Source: Clostridia bacterium (GTDB lineage Bacteria > Bacillota > Clostridia > Oscillospirales > CAG-272). Taken from it: DNA of 33,023 nt. How positions within the stretch are numbered: the stretch's first letter is position 1; the number at the start of each line of letters is the position of its first letter. Below are positions 16,251 through 23,640 of the stretch, one piece after another. A program made the position numbers and the translations under genes. Under the pieces are notes generated by a model. It saw only the letters and a program-made list of their open reading frames with translations. It searched no databases and had not been told where the DNA came from. The stretch lies in assembly GCA_017622085.1 (NCBI GenBank), contig JAGARU010000069.1:1-33023 (forward strand). Direction: 5' to 3'.

Positions 16251-16308
16251 AACAAGGAATATTTTTGTGAAGTTCAGCCCATCGGGCTTGATATACGGAG
16301 GAACAACC

Positions 16309-16752
16309 ATGAAATGCCCTCACTGCGGGTATGCCGAAAGCAAGGTAACCGATTCCCGCCCTCAGGACGATAACTCCACCATCCGCCGTCGGCGCGAGTG
16401 CCTGTCCTGCCAAAAGCGGTTTACCACCTATGAGATTTTGGAAAATCTTCAGCCCATCGTGCTGAAAAAGGACGGCAGTCAGGAATATTTTGACCGGAAC
16501 AAACTGATGGCCGGCTTGCTGAAGGCCTGCCAGAAGCGGCCTGTGGACGTGCAGGAAATCGTGAAGCGGATCGAAAACGAGATTCAGAACTCACTGACCA
16601 ACGAGATCCCCTCGTCGAAGATCGGCGACATGGCCATGGAGCTGCTGAGAGAGCAGGACGCGGTGGCCTACGTGCGCTACGCCTCCGTGCATCGGGAGTT
16701 CAAGGACGTGGAGACCTTCATGGAGGAGCTCCGCAAATTGAGGGACAATTAA
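16309..16752 (+). CDS. nrdR: Transcriptional repressor NrdR
   Basis: This 147-residue NrdR represses ribonucleotide reductase genes in response to dATP/ATP. The N-terminal zinc ribbon has CPHCGYAESKVTDSR and CLSCQKRFTTYE, that is two CxxC pairs. The ATP-cone domain follows (VLKKDGSQEYFDRNKLMAGLLKAC... to YVRYASVHREFKDVETFMEEL). The start follows GGAGGA at 16297-16302. Length and motifs are complete. Confidence 0.97.
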   Translation: MKCPHCGYAESKVTDSRPQDDNSTIRRRRECLSCQKRFTTYEILENLQPIVLKKDGSQEYFDRNKLMAGLLKACQKRPVDVQEIVKRIENEIQNSLTNEIPSSKIGDMAMELLREQDAVAYVRYASVHREFKDVETFMEELRKLRDN

Positions 16753-16758
16753 AGCCGC

Positions 16759-16790
16759 AGGCCTTTCTTTCTGTAAAGAGAGGCCTTTTT
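16759..16790 (+). terminator. Rho-independent terminator of nrdR
   Basis: A 12-bp stem AGGCCTTTCTTT / AAAGAGAGGCCT with one G-T pair and a CTGT loop is followed by a T run. A second imperfect inverted repeat of the family-A type (TTTTTGGTCGAGC ... GCTTGACCAAAAA) lies at 16817-16856 with no T run of its own. Confidence 0.85.
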
Positions 16791-16904
16791 ACTCAGGCGG
16801 CCTGCGGGCATAATAATTTTTGGTCGAGCTTTTTGCGGGGAAGCTTGACCAAAAATTGCCGAAAAAAATTAGCAAAAAAAAAATTTAAAAATTTTTGTGA
16901 CCGA

Positions 16905-16933
16905 TGTGACTTTTCGTGGTTCTGAATCGTGTT
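16905..16933 (+). promoter_or_regulatory. Possible ECF-type promoter of the sigma factor gene
   Basis: TGTGAC (16905-16910), 17 bases and CGTGTT (16928-16933) resemble the non-canonical -35/-10 pair used by ECF sigma factors that control themselves. No sigma-A promoter is evident here. The TGTGAC word is also present a few bases upstream (TTGTGACC at about 16895), so the assignment is tentative. If correct, transcription starts after the ATG at 16938 and supports the start at 16968. Confidence 0.4.
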
Positions 16934-16967
16934 ACTTATGAAAGGGGCTGAAAAGGTGCTCTTCTTT

Positions 16968-17447
16968 ATGCTCGGCGAGGGCGATGCCCGCTTCCTGCCT
17001 TGTGAGTTGATGTACGATCGATATGGCGATATGCTGTTCCGCGTTTGCTTCTCGATCCTGGTCAGCCACTCGGATGCGGAGGATGCCGTCCAAGACGTCT
17101 TTATGAAATATATGGACAAGCGGCCTGTGTTCTCCGATGAGGAACACGCCAAGGCTTGGCTGATCCGTGTGGGCACCAACCACTGCAAGGATATGCTCCG
17201 CTCCCGGAAGGTCCGCTCCTCCCTCACCTTAGAGGAAATTGAGGAGTATGAGATCGAGCCGGAGCAAAGTGCCATCCTGTCCCACGTTTTTGATCTACCC
17301 GTCAAGTACCGCGAGGTGATCGTTCTCCACTACCTGGAGGGCTACGCCATCAAGGAGATCGCTTCGGCACTCTCTTTAAGCGAATCCGCTGTGAAAATGC
17401 GGCTGACCCGCGGTCGCGAGCTGCTGAAAGAACAGCTTTCCGGTTGA
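16968..17447 (+). CDS. ECF-type RNA polymerase sigma factor
   Basis: This is a protein of about 159 residues with sigma region 2 (LMYDRYGDMLFRVCFSILVSHSDAEDAVQDVFMKYM) and region 4 (LPVKYREVIVLHYLEGYAIKEIASALSLSESAVKMRLTRGRELL). The start at 16968 is chosen over ATG 16938 because a weak AAGG site precedes it and a possible promoter overlaps the earlier ATG. The next gene has a single membrane segment and is probably the anti-sigma factor. The target genes are unknown; the lipoprotein and the acyltransferase genes downstream are possibilities. Confidence 0.88.
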   Translation: MLGEGDARFLPCELMYDRYGDMLFRVCFSILVSHSDAEDAVQDVFMKYMDKRPVFSDEEHAKAWLIRVGTNHCKDMLRSRKVRSSLTLEEIEEYEIEPEQSAILSHVFDLPVKYREVIVLHYLEGYAIKEIASALSLSESAVKMRLTRGRELLKEQLSG

Positions 17448-17492
17448 CCCCTTCCCCAATCTCCTTATTTTACCCGTTCGGAGGGTTTATTC

Positions 17493-18095
17493 ATGTTTGA
17501 TGCCAAGACCAAAGAGGCCTATCACAAGATACGGCCGTCGGACTCCCTGCGCGAGCGCGTGCTGGCTGTGGATACCGCACCTGCGCGAGCCAAGGTCCTT
17601 ACCTTTCGTCGGATGGGCAATCTGGCCGCCTGCTTTGTGGCAGTCGTGATGATCGCCATGCTGGCCGCCGGCCTCACGTCCGACCCCTACCGTGTCGTCT
17701 TAGGTGACGGCACCTCTCTCGGTAACGAGGCGCGCACCGTAACGCCCGATACCGCTTACTATATAGGATCCGTTCCCTTCTCCCTGAGCGAGGAGCGGAT
17801 GCGCCCGGAGCTGACGGCGGCGGAAAATTGCCTCCACCTTGAGCTCCACAGCCCGGAGATCGCCACGGTTACCGTAGAAGCAGGCAATATTCTGCTTTAC
17901 GACGGCGAGCTTGGAGAGTACGTGGATTGCGGCAACCTTACGTACTTTGAGGGCGAATGCAAGCTCTGGTGGTGCTTACCCACCCTCGCGGACGGCGAGT
18001 GCTGCATCCTGACCGTCTGTGCCGACACCTGCACCCGCGTAGCCGTCCGCTGTGACGGCGGCGCATACACCGCCTCCCTCCTCCCCGAGGACTAA
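17493..18095 (+). CDS. Single-pass membrane protein, probable anti-sigma factor
   Basis: This 200-residue protein has a cytoplasmic part of about 40 residues, one hydrophobic segment (about 43-62, NLAACFVAVVMIAMLAAGL) and an outer domain of about 135 residues with six cysteines. I do not recognise the outer domain. The position right after an ECF sigma factor and the topology suggest an anti-sigma factor. CGGAGGG precedes the start. No zinc-binding HxxxCxxC motif is present in the N-terminal part, so it is not a ZAS-type anti-sigma factor. Confidence 0.6.
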   Translation: MFDAKTKEAYHKIRPSDSLRERVLAVDTAPARAKVLTFRRMGNLAACFVAVVMIAMLAAGLTSDPYRVVLGDGTSLGNEARTVTPDTAYYIGSVPFSLSEERMRPELTAAENCLHLELHSPEIATVTVEAGNILLYDGELGEYVDCGNLTYFEGECKLWWCLPTLADGECCILTVCADTCTRVAVRCDGGAYTASLLPED

Positions 18096-18152
18096 GGCGG
18101 CTAAACTTGAAATCAAAAAAATTTAACATATCATTTTTGGAGGAAACTTAAA

Positions 18153-18731
18153 ATGCTTAAGAGAATTATCGCATCTGCACTTGTTTTCGTACTTCTTGCA
18201 ACCGCACTCGTTGCTTGCGGCGGCACCAAGGACATCACCCCCGACGTAGCTGAGGGCACCGTTGGCCACACCGTATGGACCGCTTTCGAGGCTGCTTACA
18301 CCGCAAACCCCGACCAGGACATGGCTGAGCTCCTGAACAACCTCTTCTACAACCCTGAGACCGAAGAAACCCTTCTCCCCATCTTCCCCTCCGCTATGCC
18401 CATCGAGCGCGAGTGGATGACCGACGAGGAAGGCAACCTCTTCCTTACCGGCTTTGAGGGTGCTTTCACCGCTGAGTTCGAGGCTGGCACCATGTTCGCT
18501 CCTATGATCGGCGTTATCCCCTTCATGGGCTACGTATTCGAGCTTGCTGAGGACGCTGACGTTGATGCCTTCGTACAGTACCTGAAGGACAACGCAAACC
18601 TTCGTTGGAACGTTTGCACCGCTGCTGATCAGACCGTAATCGGTACCAAGGGCAACGTTGTATTCTTCCTTATGTGCCCCAACACCTTCGAGGAGAATCC
18701 TGACGACGGTATGGGCGGCATGGATCTTTAA
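18153..18731 (+). CDS. Lipoprotein of unknown function
   Basis: This 192-residue protein has a signal peptide and a lipobox LVAC with Cys22, so it is anchored to the outer face of the membrane. The mature part is acidic and has short hydrophobic stretches (TMFAPMIGVIPFMGYVFEL). I do not recognise the family. Codon use resembles that of highly expressed genes nearby, and GGAGG precedes the start. It may belong to the same transcript as the sigma/anti-sigma pair and is followed by a hairpin. Confidence 0.75.
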   Translation: MLKRIIASALVFVLLATALVACGGTKDITPDVAEGTVGHTVWTAFEAAYTANPDQDMAELLNNLFYNPETEETLLPIFPSAMPIEREWMTDEEGNLFLTGFEGAFTAEFEAGTMFAPMIGVIPFMGYVFELAEDADVDAFVQYLKDNANLRWNVCTAADQTVIGTKGNVVFFLMCPNTFEENPDDGMGGMDL

Positions 18732-18757
18732 TTCACGACCGTCAAGTAAAGAACATC

Positions 18758-18792
18758 AAGCGGACCGACCGGAAATGGTCGGTCCGCTTTCA
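18758..18792 (+). terminator. Hairpin terminator after the lipoprotein gene
   Basis: A perfect 13-bp stem AAGCGGACCGACC / GGTCGGTCCGCTT with a GGAAAT loop is followed by a short T run (TTC). It separates the sigma cluster from the acyltransferase pair. Confidence 0.75.
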
Positions 18793-18828
18793 AAAAGAAA
18801 CTGATCCACTTAAGAAAGGAGAACGGTT

Positions 18829-20283
18829 ATGGTTTTCTCAACCATTGAATTCTTAAACTACTTCCTGCCCGTCGTGTTCCTTTTGTACTTCCTGGTTCCC
18901 TTCCGCTTTAAGAACCTGGTGCTTCTGATCACCTCTCTTGTGTTCTACGCCTGGGGCGAGCCGACGTACGTTTTCCTCATGCTGGGCACCTGTCTTTCCA
19001 GTTACGTTCACGGTATTCTGATCGGTAAGTTCAAGGGTACGAAGTGGTCTAAATTCTTCCTTGTCACCTCTATTGTTACCTCGGTTGCCATCCTTGGCTT
19101 CTTCAAGTATGCCAACTTCTTCATTATGAATATCAACGACCTGTTCGGCACGGGAATTGCATTCCTTAAGCTGGCGCTTCCCGTTGGTATCAGCTTCTAC
19201 ACCTTCCAGACCCTCAGCTACACCATCGACGTGTACCGCGGTGAGGCCGAGGTGCAGAAGAGCTTTATCCGTCTTTCCACCTACGTAGCCCTCTTCCCCC
19301 AGCTGGTTGCCGGCCCCATCGTCCGCTACACCACCGTGGAGGAGGACCTTACCTACCGTACTCACTCCTTTGAGAAGTTCAGCATGGGTGCCACCCGCTT
19401 TGTTCTGGGTCTTGGCAAGAAGCTGCTGATCGCGGACCAGTTCTACCGTCTGGCTGAAACCTGCTTCCGCCAGTCCGACGACAAGTCCGTGGCCTTCTAC
19501 TGGCTGTACGCCATCGCAAACGCCCTGTACATCTACTTTGACTTCTCCGCTTACTCCGACATGGCCATTGGCCTTGGTCACATCTTCGGCTTCCGCTTCC
19601 TTGAGAACTTCAACTACCCCTTCATCTCCAAGACCGTTGCCGAGTTCTGGCGCCGCTGGCACATCTCCCTCGGCACCTGGTTCCGCGACTACGTGTACAT
19701 TCCTCTGGGCGGAAACCGCGTGTCCTTCCTCAAGTTCATCCGCAACACTCTTGTTGTATGGTTCCTCACCGGCTTCTGGCACGGTGCGGCCTGGAAATAC
19801 ATTGTTTGGGGTCTGTACTTCTTCGTGTTCCTGATCGCTGAGAAGTTCTTCCTCAACAAGTGCTTCAAGAAGCTGGGCGCGTTCTTTGACGCGCACGTAA
19901 AGGTTCCCGTTCTTCGCCGCTTCCCCGCCTTCCTCTCCCACGTTTACGTGGTTGTGACCATCCTTGTCAGCTTCGTAATCTTCAACACCGTGGATCTGAA
20001 GGAGGGTATGCAGTTCATCGGTGCAATGTTCGGTGCCGGCGACCTGCCCTTCTGGAGCGCACACACCACCTACTACCTTGCAAACTACTCCATCCTTCTG
20101 GTTGCGGCCATCCTCGGTGCGACTCCTGTGGTTAAGCAGACCGTTCTGAAGATCAAGGCCAACCAGACCGGTGAGAAGATCATCAACGTCCTTGAGCCCA
20201 TTGCCGTTGTGGTAGTTCTTACCCTTTGCGTAGCTACCCTCGTCAACGACTCCTTCACCCCCTTCCTCTACTTCCAGTTCTGA
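18829..20283 (+). CDS. MBOAT-family membrane O-acyltransferase (AlgI/DltB-like)
   Basis: This 484-residue protein with many membrane helices is an MBOAT O-acyltransferase that passes acetyl groups across the membrane onto a surface polymer. Family signatures are VAGPIVRY, EFWRRWHISLGTWFRDYVYIPLGGNR with His278, and the catalytic FWHGAAW with His318. AAAGGAG precedes the start. The next gene is a DHHW-type SGNH protein 18 bases downstream, the usual partner that transfers the acetyl group outside. The polymer (exopolysaccharide, teichoic acid or peptidoglycan) cannot be told from the sequence. Confidence 0.93.
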   Translation: MVFSTIEFLNYFLPVVFLLYFLVPFRFKNLVLLITSLVFYAWGEPTYVFLMLGTCLSSYVHGILIGKFKGTKWSKFFLVTSIVTSVAILGFFKYANFFIMNINDLFGTGIAFLKLALPVGISFYTFQTLSYTIDVYRGEAEVQKSFIRLSTYVALFPQLVAGPIVRYTTVEEDLTYRTHSFEKFSMGATRFVLGLGKKLLIADQFYRLAETCFRQSDDKSVAFYWLYAIANALYIYFDFSAYSDMAIGLGHIFGFRFLENFNYPFISKTVAEFWRRWHISLGTWFRDYVYIPLGGNRVSFLKFIRNTLVVWFLTGFWHGAAWKYIVWGLYFFVFLIAEKFFLNKCFKKLGAFFDAHVKVPVLRRFPAFLSHVYVVVTILVSFVIFNTVDLKEGMQFIGAMFGAGDLPFWSAHTTYYLANYSILLVAAILGATPVVKQTVLKIKANQTGEKIINVLEPIAVVVVLTLCVATLVNDSFTPFLYFQF

Positions 20284-20301
20284 TAAAGGAGGCAAAGCAT
20301 T

Positions 20302-21534
20302 ATGAAAGCACAACTGAAAAACAAAATCGTATCCGTGGTCTTTGCCACTCTTATCATGCTCAGCTTCTTCGTTTGCATCTTCAAGCCCATCGACGAGTAC
20401 TCCTCCTCGGAGCGTAAGAATCTGGCGGACTTCCCCAAGCTGACCCTGCAGACCATTCTGAACAAGTCCTTCCAGTCGGACTTTAAGACCTACGTGTCCG
20501 ACCAGTTCCCCCTGCGCGACGGCTTCCGTACCATTAAGGCGCTGTTCCAGCACTACGTGCTCGGCTTTAAGGAGAACAACAATCTGGTCGTAAAGGACGG
20601 CTACATCGCAAAGGTGGACAACTACACAAACGGGTCTGCCTTGGCCGGTGCCATCCGGAAATTCTCCTCCATCTATAACAACCACATGGCAGACACCGCC
20701 GCAAAGGTGTATATGTCCATCATTCCCGACAAGAACTACTTCATCGCAGGCGAGGGCAACTACCCCTCCCTGAACTACGACAAGATCGTCTCCGACATGA
20801 AGGCTGGTCTGTCCGGCATGACCTACATCGATATCTTTGGCTCCCTTGAGCTGTCCGACTACTACAAGACGGACACCCACTGGTCTCAGGATAAGCTGGG
20901 CGACACCGTGAACGTGCTGATCTCCGGCCTTGGCGCCTCCGACCGCTTTACCGGCGGCCAGTACGTGGCGAAAAAGCTGAGCCCCTTCTACGGTATCTAC
21001 CACGGTCAGAGCGCTCTGCCCCTGCCTGCCGAGAATCTGATCTACCTGACCAACGACATTCTCGACCAGTGCGTGGTTTATGAGTACAAGTACAGCATGC
21101 TCCAGAAGCTGCCCGCTACTGAGCAGCCCGGCCACGTGTACATTCAGGACACCGACCGCAATGGCAACGTGTTCTACTACGACACCTGGCAGACCGGAAG
21201 CGCCATCTATCGCGAGGATCTGTTTGCGGAAAGCGCCAAGAGCAAGGACCCCTACAACGTGTTCATGGGTGGTGCCTCTGCCCTTCCCCTGCTCCGCATC
21301 CACAACCCCAACGCCGTTGAGGAAAAGAAGCTGATCCTCTTCCGTGACTCCTTCGGCTCCTCCATTGCGCCCCTTCTGGCTGAGGGCTACTCCGACGTGA
21401 TCCTCGTGGACCTTCGCTACGGTGATTTTGACTCTCTCCTCAAGGTGTTCCCCGATGCGCTCACCATGGATGAGAACACCGACGTTCTCTTCCTCTACAG
21501 CACCCTGATCCTTAACACCAAGCTCTTCGATTAA
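20302..21534 (+). CDS. DHHW/AlgJ-like SGNH acetyltransferase partner
   Basis: This 410-residue protein has one N-terminal membrane anchor (about 8-29) and a DHHW domain (AlgX/AlgJ type) outside. The catalytic Asp191 and His193 are in TDTHW, and the nucleophile Ser350 is in FRDSFGSS. The early segment SERKNLADFPKL and DQFPLRDGFR are typical of the family. It pairs with the MBOAT protein for O-acetylation of a surface polymer. AAAGGAGG precedes the start. Confidence 0.9.
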   Translation: MKAQLKNKIVSVVFATLIMLSFFVCIFKPIDEYSSSERKNLADFPKLTLQTILNKSFQSDFKTYVSDQFPLRDGFRTIKALFQHYVLGFKENNNLVVKDGYIAKVDNYTNGSALAGAIRKFSSIYNNHMADTAAKVYMSIIPDKNYFIAGEGNYPSLNYDKIVSDMKAGLSGMTYIDIFGSLELSDYYKTDTHWSQDKLGDTVNVLISGLGASDRFTGGQYVAKKLSPFYGIYHGQSALPLPAENLIYLTNDILDQCVVYEYKYSMLQKLPATEQPGHVYIQDTDRNGNVFYYDTWQTGSAIYREDLFAESAKSKDPYNVFMGGASALPLLRIHNPNAVEEKKLILFRDSFGSSIAPLLAEGYSDVILVDLRYGDFDSLLKVFPDALTMDENTDVLFLYSTLILNTKLFD

Positions 21535-21566
21535 GAGAGTAGCTAGGCAAGGGGATGCAGAGAAAC

Positions 21567-21780
21567 CCTTTTTTAAAAAAAGGGTTCTCCACACCTCTTT
21601 CCAAAAACTTTTCTCAAAGACAGAATTCCCCTGTGTCGGCATGAGCCGACACAGGGGAATTTTTGCTTCGCAAATCCATTTCGGTTGGGAAGCGCACAAA
21701 CGGCGAGCTTGGCCGCGGGGGCTTCCCCGCCGAAGCAAGAAAGCCCCACGGGTCGGCACAAGCCGAACCGTGGGGCTTTC
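21567..21780. terminator. Terminator hairpins, second paired-hairpin module
   Basis: An AACCCTTTTTT / AAAAAGGGTT hairpin follows the DHHW gene. Then comes a perfect 17-bp hairpin with ATGA loop (21624-21661) followed by TTTT. A third hairpin (21740-21779, ACAA loop, one mismatch) completes the block. The last two share the GTCGGC core and the CCCCGCCGAAGCAAGAAA linker (21725-21742) with the module at 13944-14047. The block separates convergent genes. Confidence 0.82.
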
Positions 21781-21813
21781 TGTTCTCGAGCTCGGCATTG
21801 ATATCTCCGTCAA

Positions 21814-22299
21814 CTACTTCCCCGAATTGGTCGAATCGGTGCAATAGGTGGGGGCGGGCTTGGCGGAAAGACGGCGGAAGATTCGGTCGGTCAAGTACCA
21901 GACGGTCATGGTACAGAGAATTCCGCAGGCAATGCCGGCGGCGCCGGACAGCGTGGAAAGTCCGCGCTGAACGAAGCCCTCCATGTCCGACTCCACGGCG
22001 CAACGCATGGTTCGGTAGAGAGACGCGCCCGGAAAGAGGGGAATGGCGGCCGCCGTCAGAAAGACGGTGGTGGGCGCCTTCTTTACCCGCGCCATAACCT
22101 CCGCAAAGAGAGCAATAAAGGACGCGGCGATGAGGGTTTTGAAAAATTCACTGCCCGTCAGGATTCCCATGCCCAGATACACCGCCCAGCCGAGAAAGCC
22201 GCCAATACCTGCCGAGAGCAGGTGGCGCCGGTTGACGTTGAACACCATGGAAAATACCACAGAGCCGAGAAACGCACAAATTAACTGTACAACTGGCAT
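21814..22299 (-). CDS. Threonine/serine exporter subunit, ThrE C-terminal half (DUF3815)
   Basis: This 161-residue membrane protein with about five helices matches the small half of split ThrE-type exporters. It contains FLGSVVFSMVFNVNRRHLLSAGIGGFLGW near the start and a FPGASLYRTM motif in the middle. With the larger subunit just upstream it would export threonine and serine or related small acids. AAAGGAGGAGAG precedes the start, 12 bases after the stop of the larger subunit. Confidence 0.88.
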   Translation of the reverse strand: MPVVQLICAFLGSVVFSMVFNVNRRHLLSAGIGGFLGWAVYLGMGILTGSEFFKTLIAASFIALFAEVMARVKKAPTTVFLTAAAIPLFPGASLYRTMRCAVESDMEGFVQRGLSTLSGAAGIACGILCTMTVWYLTDRIFRRLSAKPAPTYCTDSTNSGK

Positions 22300-22311
22300 A
22301 TCTCTCCTCCT

Positions 22312-23112
22312 TTATCCGGGCACCACGATGCCCGCAAGGCCGAAGCCCACGGCAATGGCCGCGGAAACCATAATGACCTCCACAAAACGGAGCAGACCGC
22401 AGATGGTATCCCCGCTGAACAGGTCGCGGGCGGCGTTGGTCAGCGCCATACCGGGGATCAGCAGCATGATAATGCCGATACCAACCAGATCCGCGTCCAG
22501 CGACAGGCCAAGAGTGGCCGAAAGATTGACGAAAATCCCCCCCACGGTAGCACAAACGAAGGTGGCCACAAAACGGTTAATGGGGTAGCGGCCGAAGAAC
22601 AGCTCCACAAGCCAGATCACCACGCCGATGGCCGCCGCGCAAAGGGCGTCTTGCCACGCGCCACCGAAGAACAGGGAGAACACAAGGGGTGCCAGCACGT
22701 AAAGGGCGGTGCGGACAGAGGGCGGATAGGGCTTGGCGCGCTCCTCCAGCCGATGAAGCTCCTCTGCCACCTGAGAGAGGGGCATTTTTTCCCCACAGAT
22801 GCGGCGGCAAAGGTTATTCAGCTCAAAAATCAGATTCATGTTGATCTTATGAGCGGGCACGCGGCGGGTCTGGGTCACGGAGCCAAAGGAGCTGCCGTAA
22901 ATGGTGGCCACGATGCTGGAGGTGATGGTAAACACGTCCACCTGCTCCGCACCGTAGGCAAAGCAGATACGGCGCATGCTGTCCTCCACGCGGGCGACCT
23001 CCGCACCGCTGATCAGCATCTTTTCTCCAATGTACAGGGCGTAAAACAACACCTGCTTGGCGTGGAGAACCGCCTCGTTATCCACCGAAAGGGGATACTC
23101 CGAAAGTTGCAT
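22312..23112 (-). CDS. Threonine/serine exporter subunit, ThrE N-terminal half (DUF1212)
   Basis: This 266-residue protein has a soluble first part (GEKMLISGAEVARVEDSMRRICFAYG, TSSIVATIYG) and then about five membrane helices (from about residue 135; LVPGMALTNA-like LIPGMALTNAARDLFSGD). This is the large half of the split ThrE family. It is followed by the small half and preceded by the CYTH gene, all on the minus strand and closely spaced, so nadE, CYTH and the exporter probably share a transcript. Confidence 0.88.
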   Translation of the reverse strand: MQLSEYPLSVDNEAVLHAKQVLFYALYIGEKMLISGAEVARVEDSMRRICFAYGAEQVDVFTITSSIVATIYGSSFGSVTQTRRVPAHKINMNLIFELNNLCRRICGEKMPLSQVAEELHRLEERAKPYPPSVRTALYVLAPLVFSLFFGGAWQDALCAAAIGVVIWLVELFFGRYPINRFVATFVCATVGGIFVNLSATLGLSLDADLVGIGIIMLLIPGMALTNAARDLFSGDTICGLLRFVEVIMVSAAIAVGFGLAGIVVPG

Positions 23113-23124
23113 GACTTGCTCCTC

Positions 23125-23640
23125 TTATAATTTCGATAGGAATGGTGTGATATCCGGAATCCGCTCCGCCATGCCGCGGTTTTTGAAGCGGCGATCCTCG
23201 GTGACCTCCGCCACAACGGCGAGGCATTCCGGGATGGGGAGCGCCTGCTCCTCCTCCGTCAGCTCCACCTCCAGAACCGCCAGCTTGTCCCAGAAGGGAT
23301 ACACGTCGATTTCATAGGTAAGGTCGTTCTCCCGGAAGCAATGACGCACCTTATGTATGGGAGAAAGGGCGGGATCGGCCTCCTTTAAGGCCTCCTTGTA
23401 CTCCTCCTCCGTCAAGGTGCGCTCGTCCTCATAGGCCGAGCGGGCGCTGATGCGCACCTTGGAGGTGCGGGTATATTCCACCCCGTCCTCCCGCTCCCGG
23501 CGGCGGACACGGGTGGTAGCCTTGTGGTCGGACAGGTATATCTGAATAATCTTATCGGAATGGTAGTCTTTCTTTTCCGTCAAGCGGGAAAAGTCGGGCA
23601 TACGGATCAAAAACTTGCGCTCGATCTCCTTGGGTGCCAT
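23125..23640 (-). CDS. CYTH domain protein (triphosphate tunnel metalloenzyme family)
   Basis: This 171-residue protein has the N-terminal ExExK signature (Glu5, Glu7, Lys9 in EIERKF). Alternating basic and acidic strands follow (TTRVRRRERED, YEIDVYP, LAVLEVELTEEE), as in CYTH domains that bind triphosphates. Possible roles are a tripolyphosphatase or an adenylate-cyclase-like activity. The start overlaps the nadE stop as TGATG, indicating coupled translation. The length is normal for bacterial single-domain members. Confidence 0.9.
   Translation of the reverse strand: MAPKEIERKFLIRMPDFSRLTEKKDYHSDKIIQIYLSDHKATTRVRRREREDGVEYTRTSKVRISARSAYEDERTLTEEEYKEALKEADPALSPIHKVRHCFRENDLTYEIDVYPFWDKLAVLEVELTEEEQALPIPECLAVVAEVTEDRRFKNRGMAERIPDITPFLSKL

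Noticed and set aside
18853..21813. Open frame of almost 1000 codons on the minus strand opposite the MBOAT and DHHW genes
   Set aside because: It spans two clear plus-strand genes and the terminator block, has no recognisable domain, and its extent follows the codon bias of the real genes.
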